Source: Portulaca oleracea
Taxonomy: Eukaryota > Streptophyta > Magnoliopsida > Caryophyllales > Portulacaceae
NCBI GenBank assembly: GCA_029582165.1
Contig: CM055877.1
Location: forward strand, 20,338,355 to 20,402,354
Reading direction: 5' to 3'
DNA length: 64,000 bases
Positions within the stretch are counted from its first letter, which is position 1, and every line of letters starts with the position of its first letter. The notes under the pieces are model-generated. The model was not told the DNA's origin and searched no databases. It saw only the letters and a list, made by a program, of their open reading frames with translations. Both the position numbers and the translations under genes were made by a program. This document shows, in pieces, positions 42,136 through 54,424 of this stretch.

Positions 42136-43696
42136 TGTAGTCCCATTTTTGGGCCTAAATATCACATTTATCTTGTTATTTTTGTTCGATTTCGAGTCTT
42201 TTTCATGCTTTTTATTAGTGTTTTAGTTGTTTTGTAGGTTTTTGGATTTTTGGAGCAAAAGCAAGGAAAACGGGCTATTTTGAGGCTTTTAAGAGATTTC
42301 CCAAGCCAAACCGTGCCGAGGGCGGAAGCGGAGAAGACCCGGGAAGCTTTTCCCTAAGTTCGGTGTTGTTAAGTTGTGTAACACCCGTTACAGTCCTTGT
42401 AGCGGGCGTTACTGCCCTTGGTGGGGAGGAAGAAAAGGGAAGAAAATAGGGCCATCGCCCCCGTTACCTCGGCCTTGCCACCCACTATGCCACAGTAGGC
42501 GCAAATCACCCAGGCTGGCCAGACGGAGATCGCCCCCTCCATCTTCCAGGTCGCGCCCGCGAACCTGTGAAGCCTAGAATCGCCTGGCGTGTTTCTCACA
42601 GGTCGTCCACGCGACAAGGAGGGTCGCGCCCGCGACCTCTTGTTCTTTAGCGCTTATTTCTCAGCCAAAGCGATTGTGTTTTGGGCCACTACCTTGGTTT
42701 GTATATATACTCCAAGTAACGATTTTGATAGGGGATCTGATTTTTAGTTTTAGTATCTTTACATTCAGCTTGTATTAGTGAGTTTTAGAGAGAGATTAGT
42801 GAGAGATTAGCTTGGATTAATCTAGGGTTTTGGTTGATTTTTGGTGTTGTTCAAGGATTGAGGATTCAATCAATTGAGAGATTGTTGGATTATCATTTCC
42901 TTGGTTTCCTTTGTTCATTTCCAGCATTTTGATAAGTATTCTCTTCCCTTAACTCCTTTATTAACTGCTTTGCTAATTACTTTGCTTGTTCTTTAGTTTT
43001 TTCGCTTGCTACTTTGATGGTTTTGCTTGGTTTGTGATTGTTGATGTTAGAAATCATGCTTAGGGTTGGTTTTGATGTTGTTAACTTAGTTGTGATCATG
43101 ATTAGTGGCTAGAAACCCTATAGGTTAGGGGGTAATTAAGGGTGTGAACGGGTGATTAGGTTTGGGTTAGCAATTTTAGTGAATAATTAGTTGGGAAATC
43201 AATTTTCCACTCCTATCCTTCCCTCAAGTGGCATGTATTTGGGTCCAAAAGTTCCGAATACATCCAACACTTGTGTTGGAAGGTTGGAGATGGGATATTT
43301 AATGCTCACCCACGAAAGTGGAAGGAGGTTAACTAGGGAATTTCGTTTCATTAACTCTCCGAGTCCGTGGTGGGCTTTGAGGAAGTTAATCTGGACTATC
43401 CTCGAGAGAGGAAGCTCGGTTGGTATTTTCTAACGGAATTGCCACTTGATTCTCCCTCCTTATTATTCTCTAGTTGCAAAACCCATTTCCTCATCCCCGT
43501 TTGCATCCCGAAAAGCCTCCGAAGCCCATTTCCTTTCCTTGACCGACCTTAGTTTTGTTTCTTGTGTTGTGATCCCTTTCAACCAATTTCCTTACCCTAG
43601 TGATCTCGACCCGACCTGAGACCTAGATTCTATGACCAAGGCCCCTCGCTCCCTGAGAAGAACGATAAAAACCGGGGTTTACAAAACCACGATACA
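42136..43696 (+). repeat. Athila 3' LTR (plus copy)
   Basis: Runs TGTAGTCCC...CGATACA, 1561 bp, closely matching the 5' LTR and followed by the target duplication CTACG. Confidence 0.92.
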
Positions 43697-44419
43697 CTAC
43701 GTATTACGCATGGTGCCATCTTGTTCCTTCCAATTCAACTCAGATTCAAACTCTTCATTAATATGGAGCAATGAATCTACAAACCTTTATCTCCCATTAT
43801 TTTATTTACCGTAACTCCATTACTATTAGAACCCTTCATCCTCATTTTTCGACATCTCAGAGTTCCAAGGAGTATTCACACCGAGGGAACTTTTCTCTCT
43901 TCTCCTTCCTTTTCTCCATCTATGCTATCTATGTTTCATCACTTTCGAGGTTAGATTTCAATATTTTTTTTCTTTTTTATTATTCTCATCATTTAGCCCT
44001 TATTTTGATTATTAATATCTATATAACATGTACGCTACTCATTATTTCTTGTCTTTTATTTTTGTCTTTTTATTTTTATTCTGCGTGATTAATAATTAAA
44101 TTAACGAAATAACGTTATTCTCTTTCTTCTACCCTCTTCTAAATTAATATTGACTCAACTAGAGGTCGTCCTTTGGACGAGCAAGCCAAAGTGATCGTTC
44201 TTTAGACTTGTAACCTTACCCCCGAACATGTATTTTGGTTCACAGGTTGGAGTTAATTATTATAGTTTGTTAATTTATATTTAAAATTAGCTGAAGACTC
44301 TTTTATTCATGACTTGCATGAATTAATCTTTAATCTTGTATGGTGAATTTTCTTATATTAATTTGTTTACTTCACAAATCTTTCTAAATCATAGATACTT
44401 TGATTAATGTTGTTGCTTT
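43697..44419 (+). repeat. Tat-like LTR fragment, 3' part
   Basis: Continuation of 30293-30715. It contains the U5 module CTTGTAACCTTACCCCCGAA (44206) seen in the other Tat LTRs and a stretch like the U5 of the LTR at 4779 (near 5830). No terminal sequence or primer site is found before a new LTR starts at 44420, so it is truncated. Confidence 0.6.
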
Positions 44420-45705
44420 TGTAGACACCGGGTATTTGTACGTAAGTATATAGCATAAACTATATAGTACGAGACATAAATGAAGAAGAAGAAACTGAGT
44501 AATAAACCGTAATTATATGCTCTCTACGTGTTCCAATTCGTGTAAGAACACATGCATGATCAGATGTGAAAGATTGGATGATTACGTGCACAATTTTTGC
44601 ATAAAAAGGGAAGCCGTGCAAGCTAAGTAAGGCTACATGCAAAGAGGTCTCAAGTTCAAAACCTCACAAAGGCACAAATTTTAGCTCAAATGAGCTCCCA
44701 CCGTCCACCTGTTTTCGATACAAACTCTTTCACACTTTGCCGACCATGGATGCATGGATGAAATTAGTTTCATCCCTTCCCCCCGTTAAAAGTTGACAGA
44801 CCCTTAAATGCGACCACACTGGGTTCATCCATCCACGTGTTGCCGACCACCGGAGAACACCCCCCATGCACCTAGCAATGTGTGCCAGTTTGACTACGTC
44901 ATTGCATGTGAATGTATGTGCATCTATGTGCATGTATGAAGAAGCCTCTCCTAAGCCTATAAATACTACCTCTATGTGCATGTATGAAGAAGCTAAACTC
45001 ACTCAATAGTTCACTCCTTTACGCCACCCTTCTCTACTCTCTCACTACTATTTTTCTCATCATCTCTCTCTAATCTCCATTCTACCACCTTCATTCCTTA
45101 AACTCTACTACATTCTTACCCTTATTATCTTTAATTCTCCACTCTTCTAAACCTCTAAACTTCATCTTCATCATCCCTACCTAAATCTCACCAAAACCTC
45201 TACAAAAAGCCTTCTTAAACACCACCAAAACACCATAAAAGCTTCACCTTTCTACAATCTTTTACCCCTTGTTCATCTTCATTTTGGTATCATTTTGGAA
45301 TCTTCAAGAGGGTGATTCAAGGCATTTCAAAGGAACTTCAAAGGATAGGCAAGGTTTCTTCTTCAAAAGTCATAATGTAAGCTTTTTATGTGTTTCTTTC
45401 TTATGTAAATAAAGTGTTGTATATTGAACTTTTCTTTCATTTTCATTGTGCATGTTGAATGAAGTAATCTTATAAAGTTATTGTTTATCTCCCTCCCAAA
45501 TTTTTGTTAAAACCACACTTACAACTTTTAGTAAAGTGTTCCTTTTGTGAGAGGCGAACTCAAAAGGTTCCTACCTTTCGAGTTCGTAACCTTACCCCAA
45601 ATCCATTCTTGGTTTCGTAATGGAATTTAGCCTATTCTTATCTCACTTAGAAGGTATTAGATGAAGCTACTTAGTATTTTATTTTTTCCATAGAATAGAT
45701 TAATT
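44420..45705 (+). repeat. Tat/Ogre-like LTR, truncated
   Basis: It begins TGTAGACACCGGG and aligns with the minus-strand LTR at 12978-12174 plus 4778 onward through most of its length. TATAAATA is at 44958 and the U5 module GAGTTCGTAACCTTACCCC near 45580. The LTR end and primer site are missing. Athila gag sequence starts near 45706. Confidence 0.75.
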
Positions 45706-47562
45706 AGTATGACAGAGTCTTTCTTTCTGTTTCCTTTTGGTTTTCATGGCTTTTCTTGTAAAAAAGGTTCCTACTTGATTCTTGAGAGATGTGGGGCACA
45801 TGACAGAAACATCTTCCATTTCTTCCACCATCTTTTCCTCCTCCTTTTCCAGCATTTCCTCACTTTGCATGATTATAGATCAAAATGCCCTACCAAGTTC
45901 TTAGTTGACCATGACGGAAGAGGTGGCAATGGCTTCTTACGTTTCTTCCTCCTTCGTTTCCTCCTCTTTTTCCAACATTTCCCAATTACCTTCGCGAATA
46001 GAACAAGTTGTTTGTAAGGAAGTCGAATTGGGTGTAGGGAATGGGGAAGCAATTTGAGGTGGTTCCCTATAATAAGACCCTCGGAAACAATAACGAGCTA
46101 CTCACGGTAATCTTCGTTCAAGATCTCTTCCTCTTTCTCAACCCCCTCCTTGAATTTTTCTTCCTCACTCAACTTATCGTCATTCTTACTTTTGGCCATT
46201 TCAATCACCACCTCCCCATCTTCATTCATCTCCAACTCACTCTCTTCCTCATCTCCCAAAGGTTCCTCCTCCACAAATATGGGTACATTGGCTTCTTCGT
46301 CACTCCGTAGGGCGATAGAATGTACAGGCAACGTTTGGATAGGTTGAGGTTTGGTGGGGAGCGCTTGAGGAGGATATTCTTATTGAACAATTTGGGCCCA
46401 TTGGTTCTCAATGGTCGCGAGGCGAGATCTGTTGTTTTCCTGATTCGCTATAATTTGCTTCAACAACTTCTCTATGTTAGATTCTTGAGGTGGCTGGAAC
46501 TCTTGAAGTTGAGGGATGGGTTGGTGCTAGGTAGGTTGCCAAGCTGATTGGTCTCGGTAGCTGGGTGAATAATGTTGGATGTTTTGGGTGAAGGCTTGAG
46601 TCTCCTGTAAGGTTGAAGATGGTTGATTGTTTCATCAGATGTCGTCTTCCGTTGCATCTTGAGAATGATGGCCATAAGAAGTTTGATTGTGGGGTTGCTC
46701 TCCAAGCTAAACTCTTCCTCTCTTGAACTTCGGCCACCTCACAAATGAGGAGAGTATTGAAATAGTTCATGAAGGAAGGCACTTGCTTGCTGCTCAGTCT
46801 TCATGAGGAACATTCCTCGAGATGCAATATCGATTGACTCTCTAAGAGTGTCTTGAAGCCCATGGTAAAACTGATGCAACAATAACCAATCCGGTAGATT
46901 GTGATGCGGGCATTTCCTTTGGAGACTTTTAAATCTCGCCCATGATTCAAAAAGGGTTTCTCTCGGCTTTTGCTTGAAGTTCGTGATGGCTTGTCGGAGC
47001 TTGTAAGTCTTATCGGCCGGAAAGAAATGCTTGAGAAAATCAGGGATCAATGCATCCCAAGTAGTTTATGTGCCAAGTCGGCAAATGTCAAGCCACGTCT
47101 TAGCTTTTCTTTTCAAAGTGAGAGGAAAGAGCTTCAATTTCAAGAACTCTGATGATACCTCTGGCTTATGCACAAAATCAATCCGGTCTTCAAATCTTCT
47201 CATATGATCAATGGCATTCTCAAAGACATACCCGTGGAATTGGTTTCTCTCAAAAGCATCCAACATGCATGGTTTGAACTCAAAAACTGCGGTCGGTGGG
47301 AGTAATGGTAATGTGATGGGATTTCGTCCCATAGTCGATGATGGAACGACATATGAGAGAAGGGTACGGGTTGAATCATCTCATTTTTCATCCATAAAGA
47401 TCGATACCTCCCATGGAGTTCGATAGGAACTAGGACGAACCTGCATGCACCAAAGAGTACAGAAGAAGCATCGAATTCCTTTTAGACATCAAACAATCTG
47501 ATTTCTAGCGTGAAAGCAATCTCAACAAACTTAAACCAAGAAACTAAAACTAGGGGCGCTAG
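45706..47562 (-). pseudogene. gag: older Athila gag relic
   Basis: Minus-strand pieces show an Athila gag in several frames: FEFKPCMLDAFE and N.IDHMRRFEDRIDFV (47332-47066), LKLKLFPLTLKRKAKTWLD, then FLKHFFPADKTYKLRQAITN and ESWARFKSLQRKCPHHNLPD (47050-46739), and an acidic Glu-rich linker (46331-45706). Many frameshifts and stops are present. It is cut off near 45706 and has no pol. It lies downstream of its own degenerate primer site and belongs to the old element whose LTR is split by 47924-61693. Confidence 0.8.
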
Positions 47563-47580
47563 CTCCCGACAACAACACCA
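47563..47580 (-). other. degenerate tRNA-Asp primer binding site of the old Athila
   Basis: On the minus strand it matches the tRNA-Asp site with about five changes, nearly all C-to-T or G-to-A, as expected from long decay of methylated cytosines. Confidence 0.65.
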
Positions 47581-47583
47581 TTT

Positions 47584-47923
47584 TGTGGAGATGAGGGTTA
47601 GCATACCCGGTTGTTTTTGTCGTTCTTCCTCGAGGAGCAAGGGGCCTTGGTTAAAGTTATCCAGGTCTAGATAAGGTTTATCGCTAAGGGACACGATTTT
47701 GGTGGATTGGAAGTGGAACAACACAAAGAACAACTATGGTCGGTCAAGGTGAAACAATGGGCCTCGGGGGTTTTCAGGACGCGGATGGGATCAAGGAAGT
47801 AGGTTTTGCAACAAATGAGTAACAAAGAGGAAAATCAAATGGTAGTTCCATTAGAAAAAACCCACCGACCTCACCCTAACCCATGGGGTTTCTTGCCACT
47901 AATCATAAGTAACATTAAGCTAA
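47584..47923 (-). repeat. old Athila LTR, inner part, split by the younger Athila
   Basis: It starts TGTGGAG just beyond the primer site and shares blocks with the younger Athila LTR (a GGGGCCTT.GTTA.A block, ..CCCATGGGGTTTCT, and AATCATAAGTAACAT). It ends at the insertion point. The LTR resumes at 61694. Confidence 0.75.
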
Positions 47924-49669
47924 TGTAACAGTGGTTTTGTGGACCTCGGTTTTGTATCGTTCTTCTTAGGGAGCTAGGGGCCTTTGTTAGAACTAATTGA
48001 CTCTAGGTGAGGTTTAAGATCACAAGATAACAAGAGGTTTATGGTGACGAACAGAACAAGCACAACTATGGTTCAGTCAAATGAGAAACAATGGGTGTCG
48101 GGAGATTTCGGGATGCAAACGGTAAGAAGGACGAGGGTTTCGCAACTAGAAAGCAACAAGATAGTAGAATCAAATGACAATCCCGTTAGAATAAACCCAC
48201 CGGATTTCCCTTTTCAAGGATAATCCAGATTAACTTCCTACAAGCCCACCATGGACCCGGAGGGTTAAAGAAACGGGACTCTCTAATTAGCTTCTATTCG
48301 CTTTCGTGAATAGAATACTAACTATCCCAATTCCAACCTTCCAACTCAAGTGTTGGATGTATTCGGGGACTTTCGTATCCCAAACACATCCTACTTGAGG
48401 GAAGAATAGGAATGGGAAATTGATTCCACTACAAATTACCTCCTAAACTTGCTAACCCAATCCAAATACACCATTCACATCCTTAGTTTCTCCCTAACCC
48501 ATAAGGGTTCTAGCCTCTAATCATCTTATCTAACATGCTAACAACAATAATAACTTCATTCATACTTAGAAAGATATTCAAAACAACAATAACAACAATC
48601 AACAAACTCCAAGTAATTCTAATAACAAAAACAGAGATTAAAGAGTAAATGATGAACTAAAGAGAATAAGAGTTAAGAAATGCTCATTATTTGATGCCAA
48701 AGGAAGATTATCCAGAATAATAAGAATTCAATGCTCCAATAATAAGATAAGTCTTCAAAACTTCAATAGAAATCCAATGAAATCCAGTGCAAAAGCAATA
48801 ATCCAAGTATAATCTCTCACTAATCACTAAGGAATTACTTTAATTGAAAGCTAAAATGTTACTAAATGTAATAGAATATGATAGAATGTATGATAAAGTG
48901 TATGATAATCTGCTAAAAGATCTAATAGCAATATATACAAGCAAAGTTAGTTACTCAAAACTCATCACTTCACTCCGCAGGAAAATCGTAATTTGCATGG
49001 GACTGTGGGCACGGTCTATGAGACCGTGGCCACGGTCCTGCGTAGTGAACTGCAGATTTCGCTTCTCTTCGCAACACCGTAGGCACGGTGTCTCTGGACT
49101 GTAGGCACGGTCTGGCGATTTAGGTCAGGAGAAACTTCTCTCCTTCGCACCGTCGTGGGTACGGTCTCCCAAGACCGTGGGTACAGTTTTGCTCGGCCTC
49201 TTCACTTTTCTGCTCATGCTTTGAACCCACCGTGGGTGCGGTCATCAGGACCATGGGCACGGTCCTGCTCGGTCCCAAAGATGTTCTGGGCGTAGCGCCC
49301 GCTACATAAATGGTGATGGGGGCTACGCCTTGGTGCGTGTGACAGCCAAAGGACGAGAGGAGGGTAACGCCCGCTACCATGAGTGTGGCGGGGGCTACGC
49401 CTTGGTGAACTTCAGCAAAAACACTATCTTTTGAGCCACTCGACACATCCGGCCTTTCCGCTTCCTTCGCCTTTGACTCGACCAAGACTCGGGAAATCTC
49501 GGGATTCCCAAAATAGTTACAAAATGGCCCTTTTTACCATGTTTTGAGTAAAAACTCCGGAATCTACAAAATAACAAAAAATGTATTAAAAGTTATTAAA
49601 TCAAACTACGAAACAAGTCAAAAGGCTAAGGATTTAGGCGGTATTTAGACACAAAATTGGGTCTAAACA
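47924..49669 (-). repeat. Athila 3' LTR (minus copy)
   Basis: 1746 bp. On the minus strand it runs TGTTTAGACCC...CACTGTTACA. The U3 contains many ACCGTGGGCACGGT-type palindromes at 49005-49270, plus GGGCGTAGCGCCCGCTAC near 49285. Confidence 0.92.
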
Positions 49670-51843
49670 CCCCCCACACATAAACTTTTGCTCGTCCCGA
49701 GCAAACCAAGACAAAAACTACCTAAACTAACACAGACTCCTCTGTCGTGGGAGAGAAACGAGTGCATTTAGCGTATGCACTAAGCCCTTTGAACCCCTCG
49801 GTAGCCCGGGTGGACGAGATGGACTCGTGAGGGTTTGTAGCGGTTGTGCCTACAAAAGCCAAAGAAAAAGGAGAGAGGGAAAGTGAAAGACAAAACCGAA
49901 GAAAACAAAAAGAAAGCGAAACAAAATCTTCGATTCAAAAATTAAGAAAATGTTATTAAGCCTCCAAAAGGAACCGTTAGGAGCATCTCACAAGCACCCA
50001 TCTCAAATAAAAGTCAATCTTGAAGATTTTCAACCCCCTACACCTTATGCCAAGCAAAACCCCAATATGTAAATGTGCAAGTGGGTTCTAACCGAATCCA
50101 AAAGACTCCAAAGACTCATATCCGAACTCAAAAACAACGAAACAACCAAGAGAAGCGTTGCCCTTCCTCGCATTTGGTCGCCCTTGGCTTGGTGAGGGCC
50201 GTAGGTGATGCAAGGAGAGGCCCTACACTTTTACAAGCAAAAACTTTCTTTTCTTTTTGATTGGTTTTACCAACGAATTTTTTTTTTTCTTTTTCTCTTT
50301 TTTTTCTTTTTAAAGGTCGGTATTAGCCTTACTTTCGGGAATTTGACGGCCCAAATATGGGGTTTACCCTCCCAACACAGTCTTTTCCATTCACCTCTCC
50401 GTCGCAAAGCGATATAGGAGGAGGGTTAATTAAGGGGTATCCATGTCGTACCACTGATACCGGGCCCGTGTAGGTTGGCTAAGTGTATGGTGGTTAATGT
50501 CATTCAGCGACACGCCCCACTTAATCCGGTTATTGTATCTTTTTGTTTTCTTTTTCTTTCTTTTTGAACTTTGCTTTTGCTTTTGCTAAACAGGAGAAAG
50601 AACAAACAAGCTCGAACACAAACCCCTAGAATCTCCCGGTTTCAATCGGAACGTGAAAGGTAACGGGGATCTCACTAGACACTCAATGAAGGGAGTCTAA
50701 CAAGGTAAGTCATGACTAGTACCCGAGACAGGGTCGAAAATGCTCAGACCGGTTACTTTTAAAGAAGATTAAGAACGACTTCTCAATTTCGGCAACCAGA
50801 TCCAAGAAACAAAGCAAAACAAAGCGAAGACGAAAACTTGAAAAAAAAACTTTTAAGGCTTTCACTCCTTTTTTTTCTCCTTTTTCAAACAAATTTTTTT
50901 AAAATTTTAGGCAAAAACTAGGAAAAAAACAGGTGATCTACCCTTACAATAGAATATCTCCCCCCACACACACTTTAAACGCCACAATGTCCTCATTGTG
51001 GGAAGGTGTCACGTGAAAAGGGTAGAGAACCTACAAAAACAACCAAACAAGAACAACTAGCATATAAAAGTGGTGGCGACCCGAGTCCACACGGCTCCAA
51101 CAACAATATAATCCCAACACAAATATCAAAGGCGTTCGCCACCCAAAAGAAAATCAAGCATGCGACCGATCATGATGATAATTCACATAAGAAAGAGTAA
51201 GGTCGAAAGATAGTACCTCGAACTCTTCATAAGTGTTGAAGCTTTGATCCGAAATCGTCGTTCAAGTGAATCAAAATGAGATTAGAGCAAAAGACGACGT
51301 TACACCTTACAAAAACCGCATGCGAGATCGAAAACAAAATCGAAGAAAAACGAACTAACTAGACTTCGAAACAAAAACTGCAAAGAAGAAAAGAAAACTA
51401 TAAATAATATGTACATTGCCAATTACTTACCTTATCCCCGAATCTCACTCATTGAGGCGGGAAATAAGGGTGAAACTCAACACAAACTGACCAAAACAAC
51501 TCGATTCATTTCATTAACTTTGGACAAACATTTCTTACATACCCAAAATACAACCAAAATACAACCAAAACAGACCATCCCTAGCCCAAAAGATCAATCA
51601 TCATACAACCCAAAACATCCCCAACTACAATCAAAAGACAACTAACTCAATCCAAGCCCGAGCATCCTAGAAACAACACCAAAACATGCTAAAAGAAACC
51701 CGAGACGCCAATCATACCAAAATCACAAGGCCTTCGCATCCAAACCCCGATGAAGCATCCCCCCACACTTAAATTTCACACAGTAAAATAAGTAAAAACA
51801 ATGACAAAGATCGGGTGGGGGTGGGAATGCTTACAAATAGTCC
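49670..51843 (-). other. Athila 3' noncoding region with two hairpin/G-tract modules (minus copy)
   Basis: Reading the minus strand: the hairpin CCACAATGAGGACATTGTGG (51001-50982) is followed by GTGTGTGTGG and G6 (50965-50960). About 1.28 kb further on, the hairpin TTGCTCGGGACGAGCAA (49704-49688) is followed by AAGTTTATGTGTG and G6 (49675-49670), touching the 3' LTR. No ORF is supported. Confidence 0.75.
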
Positions 51844-53208
51844 TCAAGCGGATCCTCCCGGAGGAGGACGGGGTTGGAGTTGCGATTGGATGCCAACAAG
51901 AATCTCTTGTTGGATCTCAAGCAAACCTTGCAAGTTCTCGATCAGGTTTTGTTGGTTTTGAATGAGTTCTCGCTGCTCTTGAAATTCATCGTGAAGCTCT
52001 TGGAGTTGATCACTAATACGCTCGAAAGTGGCGTCCCTTACTTGGCTTGGTCCCGCTTCTTCTCCTTGCTCTTCTTCGTCCTCTTCCTCAGCTTATTCGG
52101 CTTCTTCATCACCTTCCTCCCCGGGCTCCAAAGGACCACCCACCACATACCAGCTCCCAAATGCTTGGCCACACGACCAATTGCGTTGATCGGTGACATC
52201 TAACCGCTCTTCAGCATGATCGTCATTCAAATGAACCACGACACTATGGGAATCGCACCCATGGCGGTAAAGTGTTCGCGTTTTGTTCTTTTTCAAGAAT
52301 TCCATTTTCCGCAAGTGAACACCATCGATGGGGACGGGGAAGTACCGCGGAGTCCACTTGGCAAGATAGGACTCAAAGCCTTGCTTCTTGAGAAAATGGC
52401 AAATAATGTGTCCCATGATGATGGTCATGTTTCGGGTTTCAAGACTTATCTCTCGAAGACAGTGAAGAATACATGAGCCGGTGTTTACGCGGCGACCATG
52501 GATTACGTTGAAAAGGATGAAGAGATCGTCCTTGTGAATGCTTGACCGTCTAGTGTCGCGGCCAAAGACGGAGCTTGAAATGATCCGGTGAAGGAGGCGA
52601 ACACTCAAATTGCAAAAGTCTCAGGCTTTCGAATTGCTTGGACAATGGACTTGTAGTTTACGAGACCGAATCTTGGGATACCTTCTCCTCCAACAGGTGA
52701 GGGCTCTCATAGCTTATTGCTCGTCAAAGTTTACGCATTCACCATAGAAGAGACCATCCAATGGAAGACCGAGAGCATTGCAAAGGTCTTGAACCGTACA
52801 TTCCACTTCCTTCTTGGCAACGATGTAGGAAAAGGTGGCCTTAGATGTGCCATCCTCCCGAACCACTAGAGAGCTCAAGAATTCGAGCGCCGGTTGGTCA
52901 ATAATAGGCTCGTTGATGGTGGCAAAGATTTCCCAACCCATGACCTTGATGAAATAGTCCATACTTGGCTTGCAATACACATCCCGTGCCGTTTCCTCGT
53001 GATAAAAATTAGGAAAACATATTTTTCGATTCTTCAACCTTGCGTACTTCTCCTTATGCATATCATCCCTAAAGGTGACCTTCACCTTCGGGTCACATTG
53101 GATTAAAGAGGCGGGTTGACCCTTGTAACGGGTCTTATCAGGTTCTTATGAAGTAGATTGAGGATGGGTCGGTTCCGGTTCAGTTCGAGCGCGCTTGGCT
53201 CGACCCAT
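51844..53208 (-). pseudogene. Athila downstream ORF (env position), broken (minus copy)
   Basis: It begins MGRAKRARTEPEPTHP (basic N-terminus) and continues with FRDDMHKEKYARLKNRKIC, CKPSMDYFIKVMGWEIF, INEPIIDQPALEFLSSL, VQDLCNALGLPLDGL, then HRIISSSVFGRD, GRRVNTGSCILHCLREISLE, MGHIICHFLKKQGFESYL, KWTPRYFPVPIDGV and NWSCGQ. The Glu/Gln-rich end has repeated coiled-coil heptads and finishes PPPGGSA. Stops are near 53147, about 52714, about 52610 and 52093. The original length is about 450 residues. The same architecture in the plus copy shows the gene was kept under selection in the lineage. Nuclear or nucleic-acid function is only suggested by the basic N-terminus. Confidence 0.82.
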
Positions 53209-54424
53209 TGAAGCAAACAAAGAGCACACAACCACAACAATAGGCACAACAAATAGCAACAGCAATGTCCGAAATCGCCCAAGAACAACAATATGTCTAA
53301 ACTCCTAATTCAACCAAGAACTTCACCAACTACACTCCAATCAACAGTTTAACACCCAAATCGACACCCCCAAACTAAACCCAGAACATCCAACAAGAAC
53401 CCAAGAAGTTGTGCACAAAAACAACCAAAATTAGCAAGAAAAACGAAGTTTGATGCACCAAAAGACAAGGGATACCTGAGTTGAGGACTTAGTAGCATTC
53501 CATAGCCATTTTCGAACCCCAAGATGAACAAGACCTAGAATTTGTGCTTGAAGAGCCCCGAAAATGGTGCGAAAACGCAGATGTGGCGCGGCTAGGGCAC
53601 GGATTTGCGAAATTGGAGAGTGGGGAAGGGGAATTTGTGAAGGATTTGAGCAATTAGGGCAAGGGACTTAGGGTTTAGAGTGGGGAGAAGGTTTTTTCGA
53701 GTAAGGGTGAAGGAAAATAAGTGAGTGAAAAATGAGGAGGAAATGGGTATAAGCCCCGACAATATTCGCTGCAGCTCGACAAACCGTGGCTAAGGTCTCA
53801 TGGACCGTGGGTATGGTCTCACTTGGGAAGAAAAATTGGGATAAAAACGCTGCCTTGAGACCGTGGCTACGGTGAATCCCACGTGGGTACGGTCTCTTTC
53901 AGCCAGAATTTTGGGACAAAAGTGTTGTTCTGCGACCGTAGGTGCAGTGAAACCAACCGTGGGTACGGTATAGTTGCTGGGCCAAAAACAGGAGAAATTG
54001 TCTTAGCTGGACCATGGCTACGGTGAATCCCACCGTGGGTACGGTCTCCTTCGGCCTCTCCCCTGCACCTACAAGACTAAAAAACTTGGAAAAATTGTTA
54101 AGTCCTAAAATTCTACTCTCTCATTATCAACCCTCTTTTCTTGCTCAATCAACAACTTTCAAGGACACCTTTCAACACTCAAAACCTCCATGTATCACTT
54201 CCTTCATAGATCCTCTTTTCACCCTCGATTTTTTTCAACTTTTTCAATTTTTTTTCCCTTTCTTTTTCTTCTTTTCCTCAAACTTTAACAAAACAAAAAC
54301 GAAAATGCTAAGACAAAAGTCATAAAAATGCAGAAAATAAAAGAAAACACTTAAAGTAGGGGAAATAGCTTGTACCTCTCCCCGGTGCTTGTTTTAGGTC
54401 CTAGCTTGACCTACTTCAATGCTT
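53209..54424 (-). other. spacer between pol and downstream ORF, rich in ACCGTGG palindromes
   Basis: No coding signal. Positions 53775-54050 hold about eight copies of ACCGTGG(G/C)TACGGT-like interrupted palindromes, the same motif type as in the U3 of this element's LTRs. Confidence 0.7.

Larger units (their letters stand above)
30716..43696 (+). mobile_element. Athila-type LTR element lacking pol, with a nested SIRE-type element
   Basis: 12,981 bp with LTRs 30716-32277 and 42136-43696 and the perfect target duplication CTACG. In order: tRNA-Asp primer site (32283), broken gag (32471-33997), an inserted Copia/SIRE element (33998-38049), a broken Athila ORF (38691-40219), and a 3' region with two hairpin/G-tract modules. 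No protease-RT-RNase H-integrase is present, so the element was already a pol-deleted derivative or lost pol afterwards. Confidence 0.92.

Noticed and set aside
46041..46547. Plus-strand ORFs of 60-90 aa
   Set aside because: They are antisense readings of the acidic Athila gag linker.
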